The notes: generated from the sequence alone by a model not told the origin. Shown: positions 37,026 to 46,993, counted from the stretch's first letter. The stretch is 64,000 nt of DNA from JAVKMO01 sp031539345 (GCA_031539345.1 JAVKMO010000027.1:1-64000); one strand, 5' to 3'. A program made the numbers and translations.

Positions 37026-38249
37026 TTATTTTTTTTGAATTGCAGCAACTCCTGGCAATATTTTTCCTTCAAAAAATTCCAACATCGCACCGCCGCCTGT
37101 AGAAATATAACTGACGTGTTTGCTGAGTCGAAATTGATTGATTGCAGCAACGCTATCCCCGCCACCAATAAGAGAAAAAGCCCTTTGTTTTTGAGTTGCT
37201 TCCGCAACCGCTTCGGCAACTAAGCGTGTGCCTTTTTGAAAATTTGACATTTCAAATACGCCCATTGGCCCATTCCATAAAATCGTTTTACTACCTAAAA
37301 TGGTTGTTGTAAATAATTCTATGCTTTTTGTGCCAATATCTAAGCCCATATAATCATCAGGAATTCCTTCTTCGTTGCTTACATTTTTAAAAACGGCATC
37401 ATTAGAAAAATTGTCTGCTGCAATGCTGTCCACTGGCAATAAAAATGTAACGCCTTTTTGTTTTGCTTTTTCTAATAGCGTTTTCGCTAATTCTATTTTG
37501 TCATTTTCACAAAGACTTTTTCCAATCGCATATCCCATCGCTTTTAAAAAGGTATAAGCCATTCCACCGCCCACAATAATATTGTTTGCTCGGTCTAACA
37601 AATTTTCTAAAATCAGAATTTTATCACTTACTTTCGCACCGCCGATAATTGCCGTAAAAGGCTTTTCAGATTTCAACAATACTTTTTCCGCATTGAGAAC
37701 TTCAGCTTCCATCAATGCACCAAACATTTTTTTTTCAGGCGAAAAATACTTTGCCATAATTGCCGTTGAGGCGTGTGCTCTGTGTGCTGTGCCAAATGCG
37801 TCATTGACATAAACGTCTCCGAGTTGGCTTATTTTTTTTGCAAAAGCCTCGTCTCCTTTTTCTTCTTCTTTGTAAAAGCGTAAATTTTCTAATAACAAAA
37901 CAGAACCATTTTCTAAGTATTTTACTTTTTCTATTGCCTCTTCGCTGATGCAATCACTCGCAAAAAAAACTTCAGGCTCGCAAGCAATTTTTTCTTTATC
38001 TAAAAGGCTTTGCAAGTGTTTTAATAAATGGCGTAAAGAAAATTCTGCACTCGAGCCGTCTTTTGGTCTGCCTAAGTGAGACATTAAAATAACAGATCCG
38101 CCGTCTGTTAAAATTTTTTTCAATGTTGGTATAACCGCAACCATTCTTGTGTCGTCTGTAATTTCAAATTTTTTGTTTAAAGGCACATTAAAATCAACTC
38201 TTACAAGTGCTTTTTGATTGTGAAAATTATATTCAGAGAATGTTTGCAT
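37026..38249 (-). CDS. pgk: Phosphoglycerate kinase
   Basis: 407 aa, glycolysis and gluconeogenesis, 1,3-bisphosphoglycerate plus ADP to 3-phosphoglycerate plus ATP. N-terminal RVDFNVPLN with the SHLGRPK loop (about 58-64), LLENLRFY, the FGTAHRAHAS segment, and the C-terminal nucleotide loop GGGDSVAAI and STGGGAMLEF. Normal length. Confidence 0.97.
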   Translation of the reverse strand: MQTFSEYNFHNQKALVRVDFNVPLNKKFEITDDTRMVAVIPTLKKILTDGGSVILMSHLGRPKDGSSAEFSLRHLLKHLQSLLDKEKIACEPEVFFASDCISEEAIEKVKYLENGSVLLLENLRFYKEEEKGDEAFAKKISQLGDVYVNDAFGTAHRAHASTAIMAKYFSPEKKMFGALMEAEVLNAEKVLLKSEKPFTAIIGGAKVSDKILILENLLDRANNIIVGGGMAYTFLKAMGYAIGKSLCENDKIELAKTLLEKAKQKGVTFLLPVDSIAADNFSNDAVFKNVSNEEGIPDDYMGLDIGTKSIELFTTTILGSKTILWNGPMGVFEMSNFQKGTRLVAEAVAEATQKQRAFSLIGGGDSVAAINQFRLSKHVSYISTGGGAMLEFFEGKILPGVAAIQKK

Positions 38250-38315
38250 TGCGTTTATTTTAGGCTGAAAGAATAAGGTTTAAATAAATAGGATTAAGTA
38301 ATTATGATATTGATT

Positions 38316-39533
38316 TTAATGGTGATTCCATTGAATAGAATCAAAGTCAATTCCTTCTTTAAACATTTCCCACAAAGGACTCATATCTCGTAATTTGAGA
38401 ACGGTTTTTGTAATTGCTTCAATCGTATAATCAATTTGTTCTTCTGTTGTTGTGCGTCCCAACCCAAAGCGTAAAGAGGAGTGAGCAAGGTCATCACCAA
38501 GCCCTAATGCTTTTAAAACATAAGATGGTTCTAATGATGCAGACGTGCATGCAGAGCCTGAAGACAAAGCAATGTTTTCATTAAAGCCCATCAACAAACC
38601 TTCTCCTTCAACATATTTGAATGAAATATTTGTTACGTGTGGCAAGCGTTTTGTTTGATGTCCATTTAAATAGGCTTCTTCAAGTTTTAATAATCCTTTT
38701 TCCAATTTGTCTCTCAACACACTCAAGCGTTTTGCGTCTGCGTCCATTTCTAAACGGCATAATTCACACGCTTTTCCAAATCCAACAATTGCAGGAACGT
38801 TTAATGTTCCGCTACGCATACCACGTTCGTGTCCACCGCCGTCCATTTGAGAACTTACTTTTACACGAGGGTTTTTTCTTCTTACATATAATGCACCAAC
38901 GCCTTTTGGTCCGTACATTTTATGTGCCGTAAACGCCATTAAATCAATCCCCATTTTTTGTACATCAACAGGAATTTTTCCCACAGCTTGTACGCCATCG
39001 GTAAAGAATAAAATGTTATTTTTTTTGGCTAATTGAGCAATTTCTTCTATGGGTTGAACAACGCCAATTTCATTGTTGGCAAACATGATAGAAATTAAAA
39101 CCGTGTTAGGTTTAATGGCTTGTTCGAGTTCTTTGAGGTCAATCAATCCGTCGGGTTGTACTTTGAGATAAGTAACTTGACCACCCATTTTTTCAATGTG
39201 TTTGCAAGTGTCTAAAACGGCTTTATGTTCTGTTGTGCAAGTGATAATATGATTGCCTTTTGACGCATACATATCAAATACACCTTTGATGGCAAGGTTG
39301 TCGCTTTCTGTTGCACCAGATGTAAAAATAATTTCTTTTGGATCTGCGTTAATCAAGGCTGCCACTTGTTCGCGTGCATTATTAACGGCTTTTTCTGCAT
39401 CCCAACCAAAGGGGTGGTTACGGCTTGCGGCATTGCCAAATTTGTTTGTAAAATAGGGAAGCATAGCATCAATCACTCTTGCATCACAAGGGGTTGTCGC
39501 ATTATGGTCTAAATAAATAGGAAGGTCTAACAT
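38316..39533 (-). CDS. iscS: Cysteine desulfurase, IscS type
   Basis: 405 aa. YLDHNATTP start, PLP lysine K205 in TAHKMYGPKG, and the mobile catalytic loop with C329 in SSGSACTSASLEPS, the IscS (rather than SufS) form. Supplies sulfur for Fe-S clusters and for MnmA. No iscU, iscA or iscR neighbours; it stands alone, divergent from the ABC exporter. Confidence 0.95.
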   Translation of the reverse strand: MLDLPIYLDHNATTPCDARVIDAMLPYFTNKFGNAASRNHPFGWDAEKAVNNAREQVAALINADPKEIIFTSGATESDNLAIKGVFDMYASKGNHIITCTTEHKAVLDTCKHIEKMGGQVTYLKVQPDGLIDLKELEQAIKPNTVLISIMFANNEIGVVQPIEEIAQLAKKNNILFFTDGVQAVGKIPVDVQKMGIDLMAFTAHKMYGPKGVGALYVRRKNPRVKVSSQMDGGGHERGMRSGTLNVPAIVGFGKACELCRLEMDADAKRLSVLRDKLEKGLLKLEEAYLNGHQTKRLPHVTNISFKYVEGEGLLMGFNENIALSSGSACTSASLEPSYVLKALGLGDDLAHSSLRFGLGRTTTEEQIDYTIEAITKTVLKLRDMSPLWEMFKEGIDFDSIQWNHH

Positions 39534-39565
39534 GAACTATGAAATTAAGTGTAAAAGAATGTTGC

Positions 39566-39573
39566 CGAATGTA
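39566..39573 (-). promoter_or_regulatory. Possible -7 element of iscS
   Basis: Minus strand TACATTCG followed by GC, 32 bases before ATG 39533. No clear -33 box. Confidence 0.35.
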
Positions 39574-39703
39574 AATAAAAACAAGAGCCGTAATCAGGTT
39601 TTTTAAAATAGCCCAACCCCTCTTGATATACAAAAGTGTTTTCGATTATTGCCTTGCTTTATATTGTTATTTTATATTGCCGCCTTATATTTTATTCGTT
39701 TTT

Positions 39704-41518
39704 ATGAAGCATTTAGCCCCTCTTAATAAATATTTTTATCGCTATAAATGGCAGTTTATCATTGGTATTATTTGTACTGTAATTGCCAACTATATCGCCA
39801 TTTTATCTCCTCAAATCACAGGCTTTATTATCAACAAACTCACATTTAAAGATGTGTCGAATGCTGAATACAACAATTACAATTTTATTGTAAAAAAAAT
39901 AGTTGGCTATATGCTAAACGACATGCAAGGTATTCGTGGAGTCATTTTGTCTGCAACAATAGTCTTGCTGGTTTTGGCAATTTTGAGGGGTTTGTTTATG
40001 TTTATGATGCGCCAAACAATAATAGTTGGTAGCAGACAAGTTGAGTATGATTTAAAAAATGACATCTACGCACAATATCAACAATTGGATTTATCTTTTT
40101 ACAAAAAGAATTTTGTTGGCGACATGATGAACCGCATTTCTGAAGACGTGAGTAAAGTGAGAATGTATGCAGGACCCGCCCTTATGTACATTGTCAATAT
40201 GCTTGTTTTGTTGGTTTTGAGTGTTTATTTTATGTTTGATACAAACGTTGTTTTAGCCATCATTACACTTTCGCCTTTGCCTTTATTGGCGTTTATTATT
40301 TACAAAATCAGTTCAAAAATTCAACAAGGAACAACGCTTGCTCAACAAGAATTATCTGCATTGACCGTGCAAGCAACAGAAACATATTCAGGCATTAAAG
40401 TCGTTCAAGCCTTTGCGTATGAAAAAAATATGTTCTCAAAATTTTCGGCTACTGCAAAAACGTATCAAGACAAAATGTTACGCCTTGCAAAATTGGAGGC
40501 GTTTTATTCACCTGCAATGATTTTTTTAATTAGTGTAAGTACGCTTTTAACGATTGCCGTTGGTGGCATTATGGTTGTACAGAAAACAATTTCTGTTGCT
40601 GTTATTGTTGAATTTGTGATGTATATCAATATGCTCATTTTTCCTGTCAGCTCGATTGGGTTTATTGCTTCGATTATTCAAAGTGCCATTGCGTCTCAAA
40701 AAAGAATTACTGAATTTATGGCAATTTCACCTGTCGTAAACAAAAAAAATGATGCGGCTATTGTTCCGTTGATAACGGGTCGAATTCAATTTCATGACGT
40801 TGATTTTATTTATGAGCATACAAAAATTCATGCCATTAAACAACTCAACTTTTACATTGAGCAAGGAAAAAAAATTGCTTTTATGGGTCGCATGGCAAGT
40901 GGAAAAAGTACGCTTGGGCAATTGCTTGTCCGCAATTTTGATATTAGCAATGGAAAAATAACAATTGATAACAATGACATTCGCGACATTGATTTAAAAC
41001 ACTTGCGACAACACATAGCCTACATAGCACAAGACAATTTTATTTTTAGTGATACGATTAAAAACAATTTGCTCATTCATCAACAACAAACAATTCAGGA
41101 AGACCAACTGATTGCCATTACTAAAACGGTTCAGTTGTATGATGAAATTATGCAAATGCCAGACCAATGGAATACAGTGCTTGGAGAAAGAGGCATCAAT
41201 TTGAGCGGCGGTCAAAAACAACGATTAGCAATAGCAAGAGCCTTAATGACAGACAAATCAATTTATATTTTTGATGATAGTTTTAGTGCCATTGATTTAA
41301 TTACAGAAAGAAAAATCATACAAGCACTGAATGTGCTGTTAGCCAATAAAACATTGATTTTTATTACTCATCGTGTGTATGACGACTTGCATTTTGACAC
41401 GATTTATGTAATGGAAAATGGAAGTATTGTAGAACACGGAACACATGAAAATTTACTCCAACAACACACCATTTATTATGATTTATATCAACAACAATTT
41501 AAACCACAAGTAGAATAA
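39704..41518 (+). CDS. ABC exporter half-transporter with a degenerate catalytic site
   Basis: 604 aa from ATG 39704. Six-helix membrane domain (1-330) and ATPase domain (360-604): Walker A GRMASGKST (about 393), Q loop YIAQDNF, signature LSGGQKQR (about 500), Walker B YIFDDS (about 520), H loop ITHRV. The residue after the Walker B Asp is Asp instead of the catalytic Glu, as in the degenerate half of heterodimeric exporters of the YheI/BmrC/TmrA type. A partner half is not adjacent, so it may pair in trans or act as a homodimer. No C39 peptidase domain. Substrate unknown. Confidence 0.85.
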   Translation: MKHLAPLNKYFYRYKWQFIIGIICTVIANYIAILSPQITGFIINKLTFKDVSNAEYNNYNFIVKKIVGYMLNDMQGIRGVILSATIVLLVLAILRGLFMFMMRQTIIVGSRQVEYDLKNDIYAQYQQLDLSFYKKNFVGDMMNRISEDVSKVRMYAGPALMYIVNMLVLLVLSVYFMFDTNVVLAIITLSPLPLLAFIIYKISSKIQQGTTLAQQELSALTVQATETYSGIKVVQAFAYEKNMFSKFSATAKTYQDKMLRLAKLEAFYSPAMIFLISVSTLLTIAVGGIMVVQKTISVAVIVEFVMYINMLIFPVSSIGFIASIIQSAIASQKRITEFMAISPVVNKKNDAAIVPLITGRIQFHDVDFIYEHTKIHAIKQLNFYIEQGKKIAFMGRMASGKSTLGQLLVRNFDISNGKITIDNNDIRDIDLKHLRQHIAYIAQDNFIFSDTIKNNLLIHQQQTIQEDQLIAITKTVQLYDEIMQMPDQWNTVLGERGINLSGGQKQRLAIARALMTDKSIYIFDDSFSAIDLITERKIIQALNVLLANKTLIFITHRVYDDLHFDTIYVMENGSIVEHGTHENLLQQHTIYYDLYQQQFKPQVE

Positions 41519-41565
41519 ATCAACCTCATTTTTTATTATTTTTTGTATTTAATTCTTTCTATTTT

Positions 41566-43185
41566 ATGAAAAAAAGAGCCCTGATTAGTGTCTCTGACAA
41601 AGTCCATTTGCTCCCTTTCTGTAAACAATTATTGACCCTTGATTTTGAAATTATTTCTACAGGCGGCACAAAAAAATATTTAGAAGAAAATCAAATGCCT
41701 GTGATTGGCATTTCTGATATTACACACTTTCCAGAAATTTTAGACGGACGAGTAAAAACTTTACATCCACATATTCACGCTGCATTATTGTGTAACAGAG
41801 ACATTCCTGAACACGTTGCAACACTCGCTTCTTTGCACATTGAATGGATTGATTTACTAGTTGTTAATTTATACCCCTTTCAAGCAACGATACAAAAACC
41901 GAACGTACAATTTGAAGACGCAATAGAACAAATTGATATTGGTGGACCAGCGATGTTACGCAGTGCGGCAAAAAATTTTAAACATTTAACCGTAATTGTT
42001 AATCCTGAAGATTATGATGTTGTTATCGAAGACAGAAAAAAAAATGGCGAATTTTCGTTGTCGCTTAAACAGTTATTAGCGACGAAAGTATTTTTGCATA
42101 CTGCACAATATGACAGCATTATTGCCAATTATTTAAAAGAGCAAACAGAAAACGCATTACAACAAAATCCACTTTTTTCCAACCGCCCAGAAGACATTGA
42201 ACGCGTCAAACAGTCTTTAACAACGCCACTTGTTTTGTCTTATTCTAAAAAAAGCGACTTGCGTTATGGAGAAAATCCGCATCAACAAGCAAGCCTTTTT
42301 ATGGGTAATGCGAGTAGCCCGTATTCCGTTGTTTCTGCAAAACAATTGCATGGAAAAGAATTGTCGTATAACAATATTCAAGACGCCAATGCAGCATTAC
42401 AAATTGCAAGTGAATTTCATGGAGATATTGTTTGTGTTGGCATCAAACACGCTAATCCATGTGGCGTTGGCGTAGGAAAAACGGTTTTGGAAGCATGGAT
42501 GAAAATGTTTTATAGCGATACAATTTCTATTTTTGGCGGCATTGTTGCTTGCAACCAATCAATCGACGAAACACTTGCCAATGCAATGAAGGACGTTTTT
42601 TTAGAAGTGATTTTAGCTCCTGATTTTTCGCCAGCCGCACTTACCATTTTACAAGAAAAAAAGAACCTAAGAATCTTGCAAGTCAATATGACTACAACAG
42701 CAGGAATAGACCACAAGCAAATTGTAAGTTTGAACGGAGGATTGTTAATGCAAGATGCTGACAAAGGAATGTTAGACCAATGTACGCTTGAATGTGTAAC
42801 TAAAAAACAACCCACTCCACAACAAATTGATGATTTGAAATTTGCTTGGAAAGTGGTTAAACATGTAAAGTCAAATGCCATCGTTGTAGCTCAAAATTCA
42901 CAAACATTGGGCGTTGGTGCAGGACAAATGAATCGCATTGGTTCTGCAAAAATTGCGTTAGAACAAGCTAAAAATAATACGCAAATACAATATGACAAAC
43001 AAGGCCTTGTGCTAGCATCAGATGCTTTTTTCCCTTTTGATGATGTTGTACAAATGGCAAAAGACTATCATGTTTCTGCAATTATTCAACCTGGTGGAAG
43101 TATTAAAGATGCCGCTTCGATAAAGGCTTGCGACGACCACCAAATAGCAATGCTATTTACAGGAATGAGGCACTTTAAACATTAA
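41566..43185 (+). CDS. purH: Bifunctional AICAR formyltransferase/IMP cyclohydrolase
   Basis: 539 aa. Last two steps of IMP synthesis. N-terminal MGS-like cyclohydrolase domain (ALISVSDKVHL, STGGTKKYL, DGRVKTLHPHIH), then the transformylase domain with DLRYGENPHQQAS and KHANPCGVGV and the C-terminal FFPFDDVV...IIQPGGSIKD. 9 bases before lutB. Confidence 0.97.
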   Translation: MKKRALISVSDKVHLLPFCKQLLTLDFEIISTGGTKKYLEENQMPVIGISDITHFPEILDGRVKTLHPHIHAALLCNRDIPEHVATLASLHIEWIDLLVVNLYPFQATIQKPNVQFEDAIEQIDIGGPAMLRSAAKNFKHLTVIVNPEDYDVVIEDRKKNGEFSLSLKQLLATKVFLHTAQYDSIIANYLKEQTENALQQNPLFSNRPEDIERVKQSLTTPLVLSYSKKSDLRYGENPHQQASLFMGNASSPYSVVSAKQLHGKELSYNNIQDANAALQIASEFHGDIVCVGIKHANPCGVGVGKTVLEAWMKMFYSDTISIFGGIVACNQSIDETLANAMKDVFLEVILAPDFSPAALTILQEKKNLRILQVNMTTTAGIDHKQIVSLNGGLLMQDADKGMLDQCTLECVTKKQPTPQQIDDLKFAWKVVKHVKSNAIVVAQNSQTLGVGAGQMNRIGSAKIALEQAKNNTQIQYDKQGLVLASDAFFPFDDVVQMAKDYHVSAIIQPGGSIKDAASIKACDDHQIAMLFTGMRHFKH

Positions 43186-43194
43186 AAGAAACCT

Positions 43195-44595
43195 ATGAAA
43201 ACAAGTCATTACAAACATTTTGTTCACCTTGCACAAGAGCGAACACAAATGCGTTCGATAAAAAATAATTTGCATCATAACATCGGCAAATATCATGAAG
43301 CATTGCCGAAAGGAAAATTACAATTTACAGATTTAGAACAAGTGCGGCAGACCGCAAATGAGCGAAAAAAAATGGCGATAGAAAATTTGTACTCGCACCT
43401 CATTACCTTTGAACGCAACAGCATAATGAATGGTTGCAAAGTCTTATGGGCGAGCGACGCAGATGATGCTTTGTCTTATATCAAAGAAATTGCAATAGAA
43501 AAAAAAGCCACCACCGTTGTGAAAAGTAAAAGTATGGTGAGTGAAGAAATTCATCTCAATGCGTTTTTAGAACAAATGGGAATTGCAGCAATTGAAACCG
43601 ACTTAGGTGAATTTATTCAACAGTTAGACGGCGAGCCACCAATCCATATTTTAACACCTGCTATGCACAAAAGCAAAGAAAATGTGGCAGACCTTTTTCA
43701 TCAAAAACTACAAACAGAACCGAATTTATCGCCGTATGAATTAACAAAAATAGCACGCCAAGTATTACGTAAGAAATACCTTCAAGCAGAAATTGGCATC
43801 ACTGGAGCAAATTTTATTTTGCCCGATATTGGCGGCATTGCAATTACAGAAAACGAAGGAAATGCAAGGCTTACAACAGCTTTTCCTAAAACGCATATTG
43901 TCATTGTTGGCATTGAAAAAGTATTGCCAGCAACAGAAGATTTAAACCTCTTTTGGCCCCTTCTTTCAACTTATGGCACAGGGCAAAACATTACATCTTA
44001 CAGCACAATTATTACAGGTCCAAAAAATCTTTATGAACACAATGGCCCTGATGACATGTATGTAATTCTCTTGGACAATGGACGCACAAATATTTTAGCC
44101 GATCCAATAAAAAGAGAAAGTTTGTATTGTATTCGTTGTGGCTCTTGTTTAAATGCTTGTCCTGTTTACAAAAATTTGGCTGGTGGACATGGCTATGACA
44201 CAACTTATTCTGGACCAATCGGCAGCGTTATTTCTCCACACCTTAAAGGCATGGAACACTTTGCCCATTTAAGTTTTGCGTCATCGCTTTGTGGTGCATG
44301 CACGGCAACTTGTCCTGTAAAAATCAATCTCCATGAACTTTTATTAAGCAACAGAAAAGAGGCTGTACAAAAAAAAATGTTTTCAGAAACAGAAACAATT
44401 AAATGGAAAATGTGGTCCATATTGATGAAACATCAATGGCTTTTCAATCGCGTTAATGGAAGACTAAAAACTTTTTTTGTTAATTATGTCATTGCTCCCA
44501 ATTGGAGAAAAAAAAGAAGTATGCTCGAATTTCCGCAACATTCTTTTAAGCAATTGTATCAGCAGTATAAGAGAGAGAGAAGAATAACATATTAG
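43195..44595 (+). CDS. lutB: LutB/LldF-type iron-sulfur protein
   Basis: 466 aa. N-terminal LUD domain (about 60-290: SMVSEEIHLN, GITGANFILPDIGGIAITENEGN) followed by two 4Fe-4S motifs, CIRCGSCLNACP near 311 and CGACTATCP near 365. In LutABC/LldEFG this subunit carries electrons during L-lactate oxidation. LutA and LutC partners are not adjacent. It probably shares a transcript with purH. Confidence 0.88.
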   Translation: MKTSHYKHFVHLAQERTQMRSIKNNLHHNIGKYHEALPKGKLQFTDLEQVRQTANERKKMAIENLYSHLITFERNSIMNGCKVLWASDADDALSYIKEIAIEKKATTVVKSKSMVSEEIHLNAFLEQMGIAAIETDLGEFIQQLDGEPPIHILTPAMHKSKENVADLFHQKLQTEPNLSPYELTKIARQVLRKKYLQAEIGITGANFILPDIGGIAITENEGNARLTTAFPKTHIVIVGIEKVLPATEDLNLFWPLLSTYGTGQNITSYSTIITGPKNLYEHNGPDDMYVILLDNGRTNILADPIKRESLYCIRCGSCLNACPVYKNLAGGHGYDTTYSGPIGSVISPHLKGMEHFAHLSFASSLCGACTATCPVKINLHELLLSNRKEAVQKKMFSETETIKWKMWSILMKHQWLFNRVNGRLKTFFVNYVIAPNWRKKRSMLEFPQHSFKQLYQQYKRERRITY

Positions 44596-44657
44596 TCTTG
44601 ATAGATAAGATTATAAACCGTACAGAATTTTTTTATCCTTCTACACTCCTAGCTTTA

Positions 44658-45266
44658 CTAATTTTTTTCATCAGGTAATAAATACTTGTCATCTAAATCA
44701 GTCGTTTCTTCGAAACAAATTAAATCTTTTACATACTCGACTCTGTTGAAATTATTGGTAGATTGAAAAGGAATTTGCTCACCGATGTTAGTCAGAATTT
44801 CATTTGGAATACGTAAATGTTTTGTTCTTCGATTTTCTTTATAATTATCAAAAAACTCTTTTTTTATCTCGTAAATAATCTTAATATTAGAAATGTAAAA
44901 GTCTTTGTCATCACTTTCTTTAAAAGCTATCCAAACAGGTAAATTTAAATAGGTTCTCAACTGATATAATTGATCTATATCGCTATAGTTTAAATAAAAA
45001 ACGTTATCATTTCCATATGCCCATTTTTTTCTACACTTAACATCTATCAATACATTTCCTAATTCAGGAAAACAAACCAAAAAATCAGGGCGTTTAATTT
45101 TAATCTTTTCATTACAATATTCCAATTCAGGCGTTCTTTCTGTAAAATTAATTCCTTGCCCGACATATAAACAGGGTATGTTTTTTTTATTTAACAGTGT
45201 TCTAAAATCTTTTTCTGCTTGTAAGCCTTTGTAGTTTGGACTCTCTGTATCTAAAAAATTCTTCAT
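44658..45266 (-). CDS. Orphan PD-(D/E)XK nuclease-like protein
   Basis: 202 aa from the only in-frame ATG. A PD-(D/E)XK-like core is visible: KRPDFLVCFPE (catalytic Asp of PDF about 82) followed by NVLIDVKCRKKW (IDVK, about 95-99), with a preceding helix GLQAEKDFRTLL. The C-terminal half is charged and unrecognised. No methyltransferase or other restriction partner is adjacent. The start is doubtful: codons upstream of ATG 45266 stay open to about 45415 (GVYHNKFPEFKDSN...), and one base change at the T4G4 tract (45398-45405) would link them to ATG 45447 (MANPVIRYDLEKKLF), so the true or ancestral protein may be about 60 residues longer. Confidence 0.6.
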   Translation of the reverse strand: MKNFLDTESPNYKGLQAEKDFRTLLNKKNIPCLYVGQGINFTERTPELEYCNEKIKIKRPDFLVCFPELGNVLIDVKCRKKWAYGNDNVFYLNYSDIDQLYQLRTYLNLPVWIAFKESDDKDFYISNIKIIYEIKKEFFDNYKENRRTKHLRIPNEILTNIGEQIPFQSTNNFNRVEYVKDLICFEETTDLDDKYLLPDEKN

Positions 45267-45502
45267 ACTAATACCGAGTATTTTTTTTGTGTCTTTAGTA
45301 TGGGCAATAGATGTAGGGGTGGCTTCATCGTTATATAAATTATCGTTCCATTCTTGTGTATTGGAGTCTTTAAATTCCGGGAATTTATTGTGATAAACCC
45401 CAAAAGAGTTTCTTTTCTAAGTCGTATCTTATTACAGGATTTGCCATAATGAGTGATTGTATTGATTAAAAAAGCCTTTCCATTTTTGTATTTTATAAAT
45501 TT

Positions 45503-46096
45503 TCATTTTCCATTCGCACTTTCATACTGTTGAATTTTTTTTGTGATGCTGAGCAGGTAGTCAATATCATCATAGCCATTGATAAGGCAGGTTTTTTTGT
45601 AAGCATTGATATCAAAAGTCGCTTTCAGATTTGCTTCTGCACAAGCAAGATATTGTTGCTCTAAATTCACTTCAAATAAGCTGTTTCTGTCAGCTTCAAT
45701 TTGACGAAATAATTGTTGCAAAAAATCTTCACTCACTTGTATCGGCAACAATCCATTATTCAACGCATTGTTTTTAAAAATGTCGGCAAAGAAACTACTC
45801 ACAACAACTTTAAATCCATAGTCTTTAATCGCCCATGCAGCGTGTTCGCGGCTTGACCCACAACCAAAATTTTTACCAGCAATTAAAATTTCGCCAGCGT
45901 ATAATTTATTGTTCAAAATAAAGTTTTCAATCGGTTTGTTGTTTGTATCATAACGCCAATCTCTAAATAAGTTTTCACCAAATCCATCTCTTGTTGTTGC
46001 TTTTAAAAAGCGTGCTGGAATAATCTGATCTGTGTCAATGTTTTCGATTGATAAAGGAACTCCTTTGCTTTGGATAGTTGTAAATTTTTGTGCCAT
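45503..46096 (-). CDS. leuD: 3-isopropylmalate dehydratase small subunit
   Basis: 197 aa. Swivel domain of isopropylmalate isomerase in leucine synthesis: NIDTDQIIPARFLK, GENLFRDWRY and the substrate-site FGCGSSREHAAWA. The large subunit leuC and other leu genes are not in the window, which is uncommon since leuC-leuD are usually adjacent. Confidence 0.95.
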   Translation of the reverse strand: MAQKFTTIQSKGVPLSIENIDTDQIIPARFLKATTRDGFGENLFRDWRYDTNNKPIENFILNNKLYAGEILIAGKNFGCGSSREHAAWAIKDYGFKVVVSSFFADIFKNNALNNGLLPIQVSEDFLQQLFRQIEADRNSLFEVNLEQQYLACAEANLKATFDINAYKKTCLINGYDDIDYLLSITKKIQQYESANGK

Positions 46097-46131
46097 AGAA
46101 ATGAATTTATTGATGATGAAATGAGTATGTT

Positions 46132-46902
46132 TTACGCTTCTCCGATTGGTCGATTTTCAGGTTCAATATATTCAACAATAAAATTGTTTTTGTTATTGCC
46201 AACCATAATCGTCATAAAATTTTGCTGAATCAATTCTAATAAAGAAAGAAATAAAAATATCGCATGAATGCGATTTTCACATGCAGAAAAAACCAATTCA
46301 AAAGCAACGCTTTTAGTCTGCGACAAGGTGTCTAATAAATAGTTTCTACTACTTTCCATTGTGTATGGATGTTTTTCAACCACGTGAATGGGTTTATTCA
46401 TCTTGTCATTAAATCGTTTGAGTGTTTTTTCAAAAGTACGCATCAATTTAAACAATGTGAGTGTTTGTATTTCTGTTCCTTCTGATTGGGCATTACCGAT
46501 TTTAACGAGTTCTGAATTTAAATTTCCTCGCTTGGCAACAAGCACGCGCATCTCTTCCAATTTTGCCATTTCTGCTGCAACTTCTTTGAATTTTTTGTAT
46601 TCGATAATTTTATTGACAAGTTCTTCTCGTGGGTCAATTTCATTGCCGACTTCGTCGATTTCTTTTCGTGGTATTAACATTTTTGCCTTAATGCGCATCA
46701 GTGTAGAAACAAACAAAATAAATTCGCTCGCTAATTCGATATTGAGTTTTTCTAAATTTCGTATATGAAGTAAAAAATCTTCAATGAGTTTTGTAATCGG
46801 AATGTCATAAATGTTCAACTCGTCACGTTCTACAAAAAAAAGTAAAAGGTCAAAAGGACCTTCAAAATGAGAGAGTTTAATTTCGTATTGATTCGTAGCC
46901 AT
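46132..46902 (-). CDS. scpA: Segregation and condensation protein A
   Basis: 256 aa kleisin partner of SMC. N-terminal FEGPFDLLLFFVERDELNIYDIPI is the family signature; LRIKAKMLIPR follows. The C-terminal winged-helix region is longer than minimal. scpB is not adjacent. 35 bases before leuD, same strand. Confidence 0.94.
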   Translation of the reverse strand: MATNQYEIKLSHFEGPFDLLLFFVERDELNIYDIPITKLIEDFLLHIRNLEKLNIELASEFILFVSTLMRIKAKMLIPRKEIDEVGNEIDPREELVNKIIEYKKFKEVAAEMAKLEEMRVLVAKRGNLNSELVKIGNAQSEGTEIQTLTLFKLMRTFEKTLKRFNDKMNKPIHVVEKHPYTMESSRNYLLDTLSQTKSVAFELVFSACENRIHAIFLFLSLLELIQQNFMTIMVGNNKNNFIVEYIEPENRPIGEA

Positions 46903-46993
46903 AATATTTTTTTATCAAAAAAAGCAGTGCTTTTTTAAAGCGACAATAATAGATATTCAAATTGACAATATGGGTTTCGTTCAATAAAAAAAG

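Noticed and set aside
35456..37219. Longer version of the DUF4139-like protein starting inside pgk
   Set aside because: The first 70 residues are the out-of-frame complement-phase reading of the pgk 3' end; a clear signal peptide starts at 37009.
39704..41518. ABC exporter as the transporter of the double-glycine peptide
   Set aside because: It lacks an N-terminal C39 peptidase domain and is almost 39 kb away.
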